From: an uncultured Croceitalea sp.
GTDB lineage: Bacteria > Bacteroidota > Bacteroidia > Flavobacteriales > Flavobacteriaceae
Length of the DNA: 64,000 nt
Direction: 5' to 3'
NCBI GenBank assembly: GCA_947503285.1
Contig: CANNDD010000002.1
Location: 558,001-622,000 of the forward strand
This document shows, piece after piece, positions 17,182-25,760 of the stretch. The position numbers and the translations under genes were made by a program. Below the pieces are notes generated by a model. The model saw only the letters and a program-made list of their open reading frames with translations. It was not told where the DNA came from and did no database searches. Every line of letters starts with the position of its first letter. The stretch's first letter is position 1.

Positions 17182-17733
17182 CTATTGGTTTTCACAAAGA
17201 ACCTGTTGGCAACTGCCCAGAGGTACAAATGCCACTTCACTATTGATTACCCAATTGATGTACTCTTCAATGGTGGTCACCTCCCCAGCTTCGTTAAAAT
17301 CTAAACGGAAGACATAGACTTGATTATAAGGTGCCCCGCTAGGTACAAACGTCCAACTGTCTGAAATGGCCTGAAAAAAGATGGAATTGCCATCTTCAGA
17401 TATGGTAAAACGCCTTTGGATAAACGAAATGTTATCGAACACTTGAAATATGGTAGTAAAAAAATCAATTTGTGCTTGGGCATTGGGCAATACGATTGGG
17501 TCTTGCGCCCCGCTGGGGTTAAATCTATTAAATCCGACATAATCATCTGAAAATACATTGAAGATGGCAGTATCTTCCTGCTCGAAACCATCCAAGAATT
17601 CCATGGCGGTCTCTAAATTCCGTTGTCCGTTGTTTTCGACTACCTCTGGGGTCGAATCGTCATCGTCGCTACAGGCAACGAACAGGGACGACACCATTAA
17701 TAAACCGAATACCTTTAATTGTAACTTTTTCAT
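17182..17733 (-). CDS. SnoaL/NTF2-like lipoprotein
   Basis: A 183-residue lipoprotein: signal MKKLQLKVFGLLMVSSLFVAC with lipobox VAC, an acidic linker SDDDDSTPE, then a compact domain (RNLETAMEFLDGFEQEDTAIFNVFSDDYVGFN, QAQIDFFTTIFQVFDNISFIQRR, VYVFRLDFNEAGEVTTIEEYINW) with the helix-then-sheet order of NTF2-like/SnoaL proteins. The ending GSCQQVLCENQ contains a Cys pair. Such folds bind small hydrophobic ligands. Operon spacing is 8 bases from the propeller gene and 3 bases to GH5. Confidence 0.65.
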   Translation of the reverse strand: MKKLQLKVFGLLMVSSLFVACSDDDDSTPEVVENNGQRNLETAMEFLDGFEQEDTAIFNVFSDDYVGFNRFNPSGAQDPIVLPNAQAQIDFFTTIFQVFDNISFIQRRFTISEDGNSIFFQAISDSWTFVPSGAPYNQVYVFRLDFNEAGEVTTIEEYINWVINSEVAFVPLGSCQQVLCENQ

Positions 17734-17741
17734 AGCAATTT

Positions 17742-19076
17742 TTATTTGATTAATAAGAGATTGTGTACCCCACGGGCCACTTTTAATTGTTTTTCCGTTT
17801 TGATCAATTGATCATCTTCGAGTTCCCAAAAGTCAATCCATCCCTCTTTGGGAAATTCTTCGTTGCGGTCGTGATATACCGCGACCGCTATGGTGTTGTT
17901 GTCTTGGTCAAAGACGGCATCTTCGGGTAATGCCCCCTCAAAGCCATAATCTTTGCCCACCTTGGTCAATTCGCCGGTATTTGGATTAATTTTCACCAGT
18001 GACAGTGACGACTCCTTGCGTGCAGGTACAAACCAGAATCCTTTTTTGGGTGCCCAGGTTCGTCTCATATTGGCCGTGACCGCGTAGTTGCCATCAGGAC
18101 TGATATCGAACCCTTCTGGGCTAAGACCGACCTTTTCTTTATCGATTATCGTATGGTTTCCCCCTTCATCGAATCCGATGGATACCAACTTTCCCTTTCC
18201 GTGGGTGATTTGGCCCAACCCATCGCCCCATCTCAAATCGGAAAGGATAAAATATTGACCTGAGGGATGCCAATTGCCTACGCTCCAGCGCTTTGCCACT
18301 TCCATGGTGTCGCCCAGTTGTGAGAGGGTAACCGTACCATTGTTTTCGATAATCTTGAAAAATACCAAATCGGTATTGTTGAGGTTGACGGCGATGATAT
18401 TCTTGGTAGGATGGAATTCTATAGTTCGTATGCCTCCATTGCCAGTGTCTTTCGCAGAAATACCTTCATGGGTGAAAGACTGCACGTCTTGAACGAGCCC
18501 ATCCTTTAATCCCATAACCACCAATTCTTTTCCTTTTTCAGTAGAGCCTGATACTAATAGCGTTCCGCTTGCATTGATGCTAACTCCCTGAATGTTTTCA
18601 CCAATCTGTTTCTCTTGTACGACCTTTGGTGTTGTGGGATTGGAATAATCGACAACGGTGATTTTCTTTCCAACCGGAAAATCGGTAAACACGTTCTTCA
18701 TTTTTTGAGCCTCTCCCTTATGAACGGCCCGGGTCTCTGCGATATAGGCAAATTGATACTTGGGGTTCCATTCAAGGATAGCTGGCCACGAGATGACCGA
18801 ATTGCTAATGTGTAATGGTTCCGTCAAGCTTGATGTATTTTCCTTATCATCGAACAATACCAATTCATCTTCAATACCGGGCACTTTATTCAATTCCCCA
18901 TTGGCATAGGCACCCGCTATCATATCGGCATCGGAGATGGCCAAGAAACGCCCTTTAAAGTTCGGGGATACTTTTTGTGAAGGTGCAATGGACTGGCCCT
19001 GTGTGAAATGCCAGACACCGAATAGGGCCACCAAGGTGCACAGGCTGATTCCTGTAATTTTCATAACTTTTTTCAT
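17742..19076 (-). CDS. Exported beta-propeller protein (YVTN/lactonase-like)
   Basis: This 444-residue protein has a signal sequence (MKKVMKITGISLCTLVALFGVWHF) and a series of blade-like repeats with G-x-x-x/HPSG-type motifs: IQGVSINASGTLLVSGSTEKGKELVV, IRTIEFHPTKNIIAVNLNNTD, VGNWHPSGQYFILSDLRWGDGLG, GFDISPDGNYAVTANMRRTW and GALPEDAVFDQDNNTIAVAVYHDR. Six or seven blades fit the length. Related propellers are lactonases or binding platforms. Catalytic residues are not assignable. Second gene in the operon. Confidence 0.75.
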   Translation of the reverse strand: MKKVMKITGISLCTLVALFGVWHFTQGQSIAPSQKVSPNFKGRFLAISDADMIAGAYANGELNKVPGIEDELVLFDDKENTSSLTEPLHISNSVISWPAILEWNPKYQFAYIAETRAVHKGEAQKMKNVFTDFPVGKKITVVDYSNPTTPKVVQEKQIGENIQGVSINASGTLLVSGSTEKGKELVVMGLKDGLVQDVQSFTHEGISAKDTGNGGIRTIEFHPTKNIIAVNLNNTDLVFFKIIENNGTVTLSQLGDTMEVAKRWSVGNWHPSGQYFILSDLRWGDGLGQITHGKGKLVSIGFDEGGNHTIIDKEKVGLSPEGFDISPDGNYAVTANMRRTWAPKKGFWFVPARKESSLSLVKINPNTGELTKVGKDYGFEGALPEDAVFDQDNNTIAVAVYHDRNEEFPKEGWIDFWELEDDQLIKTEKQLKVARGVHNLLLIK

Positions 19077-19107
19077 TTTACTTTTCTTTGTTGATGTTGT
19101 TTTTGTG

Positions 19108-19902
19108 TCAATTACTTCTTATAAATTCTTTTATTTTTTGGGCCGATAGAGGTCCTCCATGACCAGGGTACCACCATTTTATATGGGCTTTATCGGCAAG
19201 CATTCTGATATTCTTTAGATTATCGGCCAAATCGCGCATGAAAAGATGGTATGCCGGCTTCTTTTTGTTCAAAACCTGCCCCCGGATCAAGTCACCTACA
19301 AAAATGATATTGTTCATCTCGATATATAGCGAACCGGGAGTATGCCCAGGCAGGGTATGAACCAATCCTTTGAAACCAATTGAGGCAAGGTCAAAACTAT
19401 CTTTGACTAGAATATCCGGCACAAAATTTTTATAGGTTGCTTTGGCGTGCGTCTGTTGTATTAAGAGACCTAATGGTCCGCGCGGACATAGATGGTTATC
19501 CTTACCTTGAGCTTTTACGATTTCCATCTCATCGGTGCCGACCAATAACTTGACCCCGTAATTTTCTTTAAAATATTGGGCATTTCCGGCATGGTCGGGA
19601 TGGGCATGGGTCAAAATCAGGTAATCAATGTCAGCTAGATCTATGCCGATGTCCATTAATTTTGAGGCTAATACATCCCCCTTTTCCGGATTACCGGCAT
19701 CTATCATCAAAACCTTATCGTATTGTTCAACGATAAAGACGTTCGAGAAGGATTGGGTGATCTGGTGAATGGTAAAACCCTCGCTGTGGTAAGTAGATAA
19801 ATTATTTGAGCTGAGGTTTGCAAATAGGTACAAAACAAAAATACCGGCAATGAACTGCGTCATTGTCGATTTGGTTATTGTATGTAGCTGTTTTGGTACC
19901 AT
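19108..19902 (-). CDS. Exported MBL-fold metallo-hydrolase
   Basis: A metallo-beta-lactamase-fold protein of about 264 residues. Zinc-binding motif THAHPDHAG, a later GHTPGSLY His and GHGGPLS carry the expected ligands; the Asp is at FVGDLI. The N-terminus (MTQFIAGIFVLYLFANLSS, after a charged lead) is a signal or anchor, so it should act outside the cytoplasm. Start chosen at ATG 19902; TTG 19923 and ATG 19863 are alternatives. First gene of the operon and nearest to the 21-bp direct repeats. The lactonase/sulfatase/beta-lactamase activity is undetermined. Confidence 0.78.
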   Translation of the reverse strand: MVPKQLHTITKSTMTQFIAGIFVLYLFANLSSNNLSTYHSEGFTIHQITQSFSNVFIVEQYDKVLMIDAGNPEKGDVLASKLMDIGIDLADIDYLILTHAHPDHAGNAQYFKENYGVKLLVGTDEMEIVKAQGKDNHLCPRGPLGLLIQQTHAKATYKNFVPDILVKDSFDLASIGFKGLVHTLPGHTPGSLYIEMNNIIFVGDLIRGQVLNKKKPAYHLFMRDLADNLKNIRMLADKAHIKWWYPGHGGPLSAQKIKEFIRSN

Positions 19903-19948
19903 TACTTTTAATTTCTGGTACAAAATTGTTTAACAAAAAGCTAAAAAA

Positions 19949-19980
19949 AGTATACAAAAATCGGAAAGAAGTATACAAAA
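19949..19980 (-). promoter_or_regulatory. Direct repeats AGTATACAAAA, 21-bp spacing: candidate AraC operator
   Basis: AGTATACAAAA occurs at 19949-19959 and 19970-19980, exactly 21 bp apart (two helical turns), immediately upstream of the first gene of the operon. AraC-family regulators bind such direct half-sites on one DNA face with 21-bp spacing. The AraC gene at the operon end is the obvious candidate. Confidence 0.5.
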
Positions 19981-20169
19981 GGAGGTATTAGGTATGATTT
20001 GGCTGATAGCAATATTAATTTCTGTAATTCGAACAAGCGGACGTCTGCATTGGTAACTACCATCGATATCATATCTCAAAAAGAGTTTCATGGTGCCACC
20101 CTGCAATATTTACTTTATGCTACTTATGCCTATAATGTTGGGAAAAACACTTTGGACAAGAAAAAATAA
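19972..20169 (+). pseudogene. Remnant resembling the C-terminus of a TolC-type outer membrane efflux protein
   Basis: An open frame without start codon ends at TAA 20169. Its peptide shows TTIDIISQK then LQYLLYATYAYNVGKNTLDK, resembling the last helix pattern of OEP/TolC proteins (QLQYLQALYDYNVAKAxLE). Only about 65 residues remain, with nothing upstream to fit. A short remnant of a deleted gene is the best explanation, but chance resemblance is not excluded. The remainder of the gap to 20391 shows no gene. Confidence 0.28.
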
Positions 20170-20391
20170 AAAGAGCAGTAATTTAAGCACTTTTTATTGC
20201 CTGATTACCTACTAAGGGTTTAGCATAACCTTATAGTAACGTGCTTACCCCGCCTCCCATTTGAATAGCACATTCAGGATAAACCTTTTACTTTTAAAGG
20301 GGAGTGTTTTTAAAGCTATAATTTTTTATATCAAAACTTCTGAGAAGCAAAAGATGATCTCTTCCCAGGATAATATATCCACTTTTAAGAA

Positions 20392-21513
20392 TTAATGAAG
20401 CTCCGAGACGGCCAATGCCATTCTTTTAAAGAATTCATTATAGACGTAAGGCTTTCCCTTTTTTGGGTTTCCATCTTCTCCCTTTCGAACAAAGACCATA
20501 TTCCATTCTGGGATGACAAAGCACATGTTGTTGTGCAATCCGCTTGCATAAAAAAGGGATTGAGGGGCATCGGGCATATGAAATGTACCGTTAGGCATTT
20601 TTCCATTTACCCACCAATTATATCCGTAACAGCCGCGGCCATCAACGGTATTGCGATCAGTATCGGCGACCTCTTTTGCAAAAACTTGATTTTTGGTGGC
20701 TTTTTCAATCCATTCCTCAGAAAGTAATTGCCTACCGTTCCATTGTCCCCGGTTCAAATAAAAGTGTCCAAACCTCGCGAGCTGTTCCGCATTTATGGTC
20801 ACCCCGGTACACCCGTTATTTAAAAAAATTCCCTCAAATTGCGAATCCCCCCACCATTCAAAATTGCCGAAACCAATATGGTTACCGATACCATCCATAA
20901 AAATGGATTTTAAGGTTTTTCCACTTTTTACGGTCAATAGCCTACCGAACATCATTTGTGCCTCATCCCAATAGGCATATTGGTTTCCGGGTGAAAATAA
21001 GGGCCAATCTATAGCGAACGGCGTCCAAGACCAATCTTTGCTGGGTTCATTCCACCTGCTATCACCTTGGGCACTGTAGCCTGAGGTCATACTGGAAAAA
21101 TGCTTTAATTTGACGTCGGGGTACCATTCGGCGAGGGCGGTATCGATTTCTTTGGCATAGGTTTCTTCTGATACGATTCCTTGGTCGCTCAAAAGGCCTA
21201 ATACGGTGCTGGTAAACGATTTACTGCTAGAGTAGATGTTGTGCTTTTTACGCACACTATCCCCTTGGTAGACCACATAGCCATTTCTTACTATAAATAC
21301 TTCTTCGAGACCATTCTCACCTGATTCCGAAGCTAAATAGGCTAAGGCGTCTTGCAACTTGACCGAATCGATACCCAATTCTTCGGGTTTTCGTTGTTGC
21401 CATTCTTGGTCTGGAAAAACCATGGGCAGCGAATCGGTGCCGGTAGTACAGGCCATGGCCCAAAAGGCCATGATAAGTACAGGTGCCATTTTTTGGACAC
21501 ATTGTTTTTTCAT
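20392..21513 (-). CDS. Serine hydrolase of the class C beta-lactamase family, lipoprotein
   Basis: A 373-residue predicted lipoprotein (lipobox AMAC, Cys22). The S-x-x-K nucleophile motif is S95-S-S-K98 in IYSSSKSFTS, and MTSGYSAQGD lies where the Y-x-N/S motif is expected. PNGTFHMPDAPQSLFYASGLHNN at the C-terminus is the usual third region. Members are esterases, beta-lactamases or D-Ala-D-Ala peptidases. It starts 23 bases after the stop of the DUF5060 protein, so the two are probably an operon. Substrate unknown. Confidence 0.8.
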   Translation of the reverse strand: MKKQCVQKMAPVLIMAFWAMACTTGTDSLPMVFPDQEWQQRKPEELGIDSVKLQDALAYLASESGENGLEEVFIVRNGYVVYQGDSVRKKHNIYSSSKSFTSTVLGLLSDQGIVSEETYAKEIDTALAEWYPDVKLKHFSSMTSGYSAQGDSRWNEPSKDWSWTPFAIDWPLFSPGNQYAYWDEAQMMFGRLLTVKSGKTLKSIFMDGIGNHIGFGNFEWWGDSQFEGIFLNNGCTGVTINAEQLARFGHFYLNRGQWNGRQLLSEEWIEKATKNQVFAKEVADTDRNTVDGRGCYGYNWWVNGKMPNGTFHMPDAPQSLFYASGLHNNMCFVIPEWNMVFVRKGEDGNPKKGKPYVYNEFFKRMALAVSELH

Positions 21514-21536
21514 AGACTTATTGGATTATTGGGCAT

Positions 21537-23342
21537 TCAATCGGAAACTTTTTTGAGCAGCACGGCCCAGTCTACATTTTTCTTTGAAGGTGGATTTCCA
21601 ATATCTGACCATGAACCACCGGCTAAACGCCGTACGGAACCTTTTTGCAATTTGCCCCCCAAACGTGGATCAAACCAATGGACTTCATAATCGGATTGGA
21701 AACCGGTCAGATCAAGGGACACCTTACCCCCATTTTTTATATAAATAAGATAAACATCGCCTTCTCGACCAAAGCAATAGGCAGGACTCCCTTTAAGCTT
21801 GTCATCAAGATTGACCATTTCGGTATAGGGAAGGGTCTCAAAAAAATCTTTGGCAATGGCAGTTTGCTGCCAGACTTTGCTGCGACTTCGCCAATCTTCG
21901 GCATTAAGGTCATTTGGGGGCCTTAACCAGCCAAAATACCATTCTACCCCAGCGCCACCCGCGGTCAATGTAGACCATAATACTTCGGTTCGCAAAGAAT
22001 CCAATCGGGTATTGTTGGCATCATCAGGGGTACCCGTGTGCCATGGGCCAATTTCATCCATGCTCACGACCCAAGGCCTCTCGGATTTTTGCGATGTGGC
22101 AATCCATTTTTTGACGTCTTCGTGAATATCGGTTATGTTGGAAACCTGCATGGAGATTCCGTCAAGCCTATCAAAACCAATAAGCTTGTCAAGAATGGGA
22201 GCCCTTTGTCCTTCTTCGGGCAAGGTATGGATGACAATAGGGTTGTTATAGGGATCGATATCCTTTAAATAGCGTATCATGGCAAAACGTTGTTGGTCGC
22301 TTTGGCCTTGGGGCCACCATGGCGCGGAACCGTTTTCTTCCCCCATGTTCCAAATGATGTTCTTGTGGTATCCAAATCGTGCCACAAGTTCACGGTAATA
22401 CAGTTTTCGCTCTTGGGCGGTATCCCCATTATCCAATAGGAGTTCATTCTCTTTTTCTTGGGTAACCAATTGTATGATGATACCAAGTTTTTCGGCATGT
22501 GAAAAAATGAGGTCCCATTGGGCCAACTTACTGACGTCGTACCGCAAAAAATCTTTTCTTTCATGACTGAGAAAAGGCCATACATCTTTGGCATCTCCCT
22601 CAATATTTAAGCTAAGGGCATAAATGGCGTTCATTTTCTCTGATGCAAGGTAATTGAGGGCACCAATGATCCCTTTGCCTTTTCCGTTCTGCCAAGTAGG
22701 ATCTCCCTCCCTCCAATCATTGACATGGGCTTGCCATTGCTTTAAGAATTTTTTTTCTGAATCATACGAGTAGGTACCGTCAATATCGGCATATGCCAAA
22801 AAATTTTCTGGGGAGTTGGCGCCGAATTTTAATATAGGTTGTCCATCTTGGGTGTGAAAATAGCCGCTTGAATGATGCATTAGCCTACCTCTCGTGGTAA
22901 AAAACCCACCGTTCTCGCTAGCGGGTTGCACCTGTAATTTTGCCACTTTTCCGTCATGCGGTCTTATGGGATCTCCAGAATAGGCATCAGCCGATATGGC
23001 AATATCCTTGCCCTGCTTAAAAGAGACCCTATATTGCCATTCCCCTGGGGAGCTAGGCACGAACTTGACCCGATAAACCCCTCCTGTCGTGGCGCTTGTT
23101 TGCGCGGCATTGCCATCGGCGGCATAGTAGCCCGGTACAGAAAAACTAGTGCTGCCAAGGGTGAAATCTACCTGTAAGCGATAATCGGTAAACGGGTTAA
23201 TAGGTGCTGTTTCAGAAGTGGCATCGACGGAAAAATCAAGAACAATGGGCTCGTTCTGCCAATAGGTGGGTTGTTGGGCAAAGGTCTTTACTAAAGAAAA
23301 CGAAAAGAAAAATATAAAAAGGCCAAATAAACGAAAACACAT
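21537..23342 (-). CDS. DUF5060 / apiosidase-like glycoside hydrolase
   Basis: This 601-residue protein has a signal (cleaved after KTFAQ), a DUF5060 immunoglobulin-like domain (residues 25-120: YWQNEPIVLDFSVDATSE... SPGEWQYRVSF) and a (beta/alpha)8 barrel with LIWN-type catalytic segment KNIIWNMGEENGSAPWW and WVVSMDEIGPWH as second acidic residue. The C-terminal beta-sandwich is YLIYIKNGGKVSLDLTGFQSDYEVHWFDPRLGG, like a collagen-binding domain. This order matches apiosidase/GH140-like enzymes acting on plant or algal side chains. The exact substrate is unknown. Confidence 0.8.
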   Translation of the reverse strand: MCFRLFGLFIFFFSFSLVKTFAQQPTYWQNEPIVLDFSVDATSETAPINPFTDYRLQVDFTLGSTSFSVPGYYAADGNAAQTSATTGGVYRVKFVPSSPGEWQYRVSFKQGKDIAISADAYSGDPIRPHDGKVAKLQVQPASENGGFFTTRGRLMHHSSGYFHTQDGQPILKFGANSPENFLAYADIDGTYSYDSEKKFLKQWQAHVNDWREGDPTWQNGKGKGIIGALNYLASEKMNAIYALSLNIEGDAKDVWPFLSHERKDFLRYDVSKLAQWDLIFSHAEKLGIIIQLVTQEKENELLLDNGDTAQERKLYYRELVARFGYHKNIIWNMGEENGSAPWWPQGQSDQQRFAMIRYLKDIDPYNNPIVIHTLPEEGQRAPILDKLIGFDRLDGISMQVSNITDIHEDVKKWIATSQKSERPWVVSMDEIGPWHTGTPDDANNTRLDSLRTEVLWSTLTAGGAGVEWYFGWLRPPNDLNAEDWRSRSKVWQQTAIAKDFFETLPYTEMVNLDDKLKGSPAYCFGREGDVYLIYIKNGGKVSLDLTGFQSDYEVHWFDPRLGGKLQKGSVRRLAGGSWSDIGNPPSKKNVDWAVLLKKVSD

Positions 23343-23610
23343 GATATTAGGTTTGTTTGACTAAGATACTGAAATGTGTTCCATTACCTGTAACGCCGCC
23401 CTTATTCTAGAGTTGGAAGATGAGGTTTTCTAAGGGCTTTATTTGGGTTGCGCAAGTTTGTAATTCATTGGAGCCTGAAATATCAGTATGACATGCAATG
23501 CTTTTATTCACTTTATAGCGTATCACTCTCTTCATCAGAAATAGGCCACATGGCCAGAGTGTATTCGTACATAGCAATAGCTTTTTAGCTCAAAGTTTTC
23601 AGCACTGCGT

Positions 23611-23844
23611 TCAATTGTTTTTTAATCTAGGATTTGGATAGTTATCTGACTGGTCTTCGATGGTATTGTCAAGGCAAGTAAAGTCTTTCCCTACCAATAC
23701 CGAAAGTTTCGTTTCATCGTTCCAATCGACGTCGTTGTTTTGAATGTCAATCTCCCATTCATAGAACAGTTTCTTAATGAAATCCAACCAATTCAAATGG
23801 TATTTCCGATGAGTGAAGGTGCCGTTCGATAAAGGATTCATCAA
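23611..23844 (-). pseudogene. Chimeric fragment ending in a copy of the DUF7009 C-terminus
   Basis: The open frame encodes 77 residues. The last 38 (VDWNDETKLSVLVGKDFTC... onward) repeat the C-terminus of the DUF7009 gene at 30209-30577 with a single conservative change (G for E) before diverging at the end. The first 39 residues are unrelated and unrecognised (contain KKLFYEWEID). The 111-bp nucleotide match explains it: a duplicated gene end fused to local DNA, probably not a functional gene. Confidence 0.65.
23628..23738 (-). repeat. 111-bp direct repeat, left copy (DUF7009 3' end)
   Basis: Counted by eye, 107 of 111 bases match 30223-30333 in the same orientation. This is a partial copy of the DUF7009 gene end. 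The two copies bracket 6.5 kb that includes the sigma/FecR/TonB receptor operon. Confidence 0.85.
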
Positions 23845-23938
23845 ATATCAAAAACCATTCACTTAAAATTGCCAGATAATGCTCATACAACACAATAGCA
23901 TAGGTCGCCATATGCGCCAATAAGTACAAAATACTCAT
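23774..23938 (-). other. Short hydrophobic open frame after the response regulator, decayed region
   Basis: Beginning 5 bases after the response-regulator stop, a frame of 54 codons starts MSILYLLAHMATYAIVLYEHYLAIL and ends in an unrelated tail. It overlaps the chimeric fragment in another frame. It may be part of a degraded membrane protein. Nothing supports translation. Confidence 0.25.
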
Positions 23939-23943
23939 CTGGC

Positions 23944-24372
23944 TTAACTTGCCTTTCTCAGCCTCTCTTGATAAACTGGAACGGAATACAGGCTTACTTT
24001 CTTCTGATTGGCATGTTCTTTTTTAACCATGCGCTCAACCGATTTTTCGAAACGGTCCTGATTCATGGGTTTGGTCATGAAATCTTTCACTTGGTCGTAT
24101 TGAAAAGCGGTAAGTGCGAATTGGGAACGTGTAGAGTTCAGAATCACTTGGCAATCATGATTCAGATTTTCAAGGAACTCAAAGCCATTTAGTTTAGGCA
24201 TCTCAACATCTAGAAATACCACATCGGGTTGAATGCGATGTATAGCTTCGAGTCCGGTTTCTGGATCGTTGAAAGATTCAATGAACTGTAGATTGGGATT
24301 TTCTTTTACTAATTTGTTGGTCATCATTCGTTGCAAAGGTGAATCATCAATTACAATAGCAGTTAGTATCAT
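23944..24372 (-). CDS. Single-domain response regulator (CheY-like receiver)
   Basis: A 142-residue receiver domain: AIVIDDSPLQRMM supplies the acidic pair (positions 8-9), DVVFLDVEMPKLNGFEFL the phosphorylated Asp, VILNSTRS the Thr/Ser and KDFMTKPMNQ the Lys. After the receiver only a short basic tail (KKEHANQKKVSLYSV) remains, so there is no output domain. The nearest relatives in flavobacteria carry a LytTR domain here; it may be truncated or act as a stand-alone CheY-like protein. No sensor kinase lies nearby. Confidence 0.82.
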   Translation of the reverse strand: MILTAIVIDDSPLQRMMTNKLVKENPNLQFIESFNDPETGLEAIHRIQPDVVFLDVEMPKLNGFEFLENLNHDCQVILNSTRSQFALTAFQYDQVKDFMTKPMNQDRFEKSVERMVKKEHANQKKVSLYSVPVYQERLRKAS

Positions 24373-24467
24373 GGTCTGTTAGTTTGGGTTTGCATATGTA
24401 AAACAAGCATACAAGAAGACTTCCTGACCCATACCGATGAACGGTCATTATTTTCGACCAATGTAAA

Positions 24468-24509
24468 ACCCCCTATTCAAAAGTTTTAGAAACCTTTTAA
24501 ATAGGGGGT
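24468..24509 (-). terminator. Long-stem terminator of the repeat lipoprotein gene
   Basis: ACCCCCTATTCAAAAG (24468-24483) pairs with CTTTTAAATAGGGGGT (24494-24509) with one internal mismatch. Read on the minus strand it follows the lipoprotein stop by about 50 bases and is followed by TTTTA. Confidence 0.65.
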
Positions 24510-24560
24510 CGATTTACCAATCGGTATGTTGGTATTGGGTTATTGTTTTCTCAAGACCGT

Positions 24561-25646
24561 CTAGTTTCCGTTGTTGCAAGCGTCTTGAAAACGAAGGACG
24601 TTCCCATCTCCTTCATGCAGGGTAATCTTGGTTCTTCCGGGGGTGTCCAAAATTCTGTTAAGGGTCCATTCCAAATTGAAATCATCCAAATCTACGATAT
24701 CAATGACCATAATAATGTCATTGCCCGATCCAGTAGCCGACCAAGTACCTGTAAAGCTTTCCGTATTGGAGCTAGCGGTGACGTTGCCGTCTTCTTGAAA
24801 ATCAAATGCTAGATCATCGTATTGGCTTTTAAGATTTTGTCCGTTGAGACTGAACTTGTTCACACCAAAGTCAGGACATTCGGCAAAGGCCGCTTGTAGC
24901 TGTTCAACACTACAATCGTTACAATTGTCATCGTCAAAGTCATTGTCGTCATCTTCGTCACATGCTTCAATAAAACCTTCAATGGTATTTTCAAGTTGTT
25001 CGAGGTCACCAATTTCCAATTCAGTATCATCTGTCAAAACCAAAGTAATCGGAAATTCGATATTCACCACATCGTCTTCATCAAGCTGCTCAATAAAATC
25101 ATTGAGCATTTGGTCATTTTCGAACGAGACGGTATCAAACAGCTCTGTGGTTGGATTAAAAATGGAAAGGGTTAAGGGGTAAACAATATCGATACATTCA
25201 ATATCATCATCGTCTTCGTTTTCTTCGGGACAGGTTGCTGCAAAATTTTCCAACTCCTCAGTACTTGAAACCATTTCTTCAGTATAATCGGAAAATGTGA
25301 TGGTTACGGGAAAGACGATTTCCAAAGTGTCAGCATCATCATCGAACTCTTCAAAAATGACTTCAATTTCATCAAGGTCCTCTTTCTCTTCTATGGTGAT
25401 TTCAGTACCATTGGCAATTACGGTTACCGGAAGGTCGATTGAAAAACAACTGGCTTGATCCAGAATATTATCTGTAGAACCATCATTGAGAGTGGTTCTG
25501 AACAAAAGGTTGGCCACATTGGAGTCTGCCTGTAACGATTGTTCTGGCGGGGTGCCTTCAAACGCAAACTCTTCTTCTCTACAAGAACTGTTGAACATAC
25601 TTAAAGCAAGCATGAAAAGACTTAAAGTTTTTACTGTATTTTTCAT
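24561..25646 (-). CDS. Acidic lipoprotein with four internal repeats
   Basis: A 361-residue lipoprotein (signal MKNTVKTLSLFMLALSMFNSSC, Cys22). Four units of about 42 residues each begin with an h-x-h-P-h-T-h strand: IDLPVTV (about 70), IVFPVTI (110), IVYPLTL (154) and IEFPITL (196). Each is followed by an acidic helix. An Asp-rich stretch and CNDC lie at about 230-245. The C-terminal 110 residues (GTWSATGSGNDIIMVIDI) look lipocalin-like. Start placed at 25646 as it gives the lipobox. Transcribed divergently from the sigma operon, which suggests shared control. Function unknown. Confidence 0.7.
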   Translation of the reverse strand: MKNTVKTLSLFMLALSMFNSSCREEEFAFEGTPPEQSLQADSNVANLLFRTTLNDGSTDNILDQASCFSIDLPVTVIANGTEITIEEKEDLDEIEVIFEEFDDDADTLEIVFPVTITFSDYTEEMVSSTEELENFAATCPEENEDDDDIECIDIVYPLTLSIFNPTTELFDTVSFENDQMLNDFIEQLDEDDVVNIEFPITLVLTDDTELEIGDLEQLENTIEGFIEACDEDDDNDFDDDNCNDCSVEQLQAAFAECPDFGVNKFSLNGQNLKSQYDDLAFDFQEDGNVTASSNTESFTGTWSATGSGNDIIMVIDIVDLDDFNLEWTLNRILDTPGRTKITLHEGDGNVLRFQDACNNGN

Positions 25647-25760
25647 AATTAATAAGGTTTCTGTGTGCTTGTTATATAAATGGAACAACCTAACGGAAAA
25701 AACTCCTGAAAAATTTTAAAAAAAGTTTTTCTATTTTTAACCAACAAAAAGCCAACCTGA

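Noticed and set aside
23343-23610. Possible gene in the gap upstream of the DUF5060 gene
   Set aside because: No frame longer than about 40 codons with a start and no recognisable motif; it is probably the promoter region.
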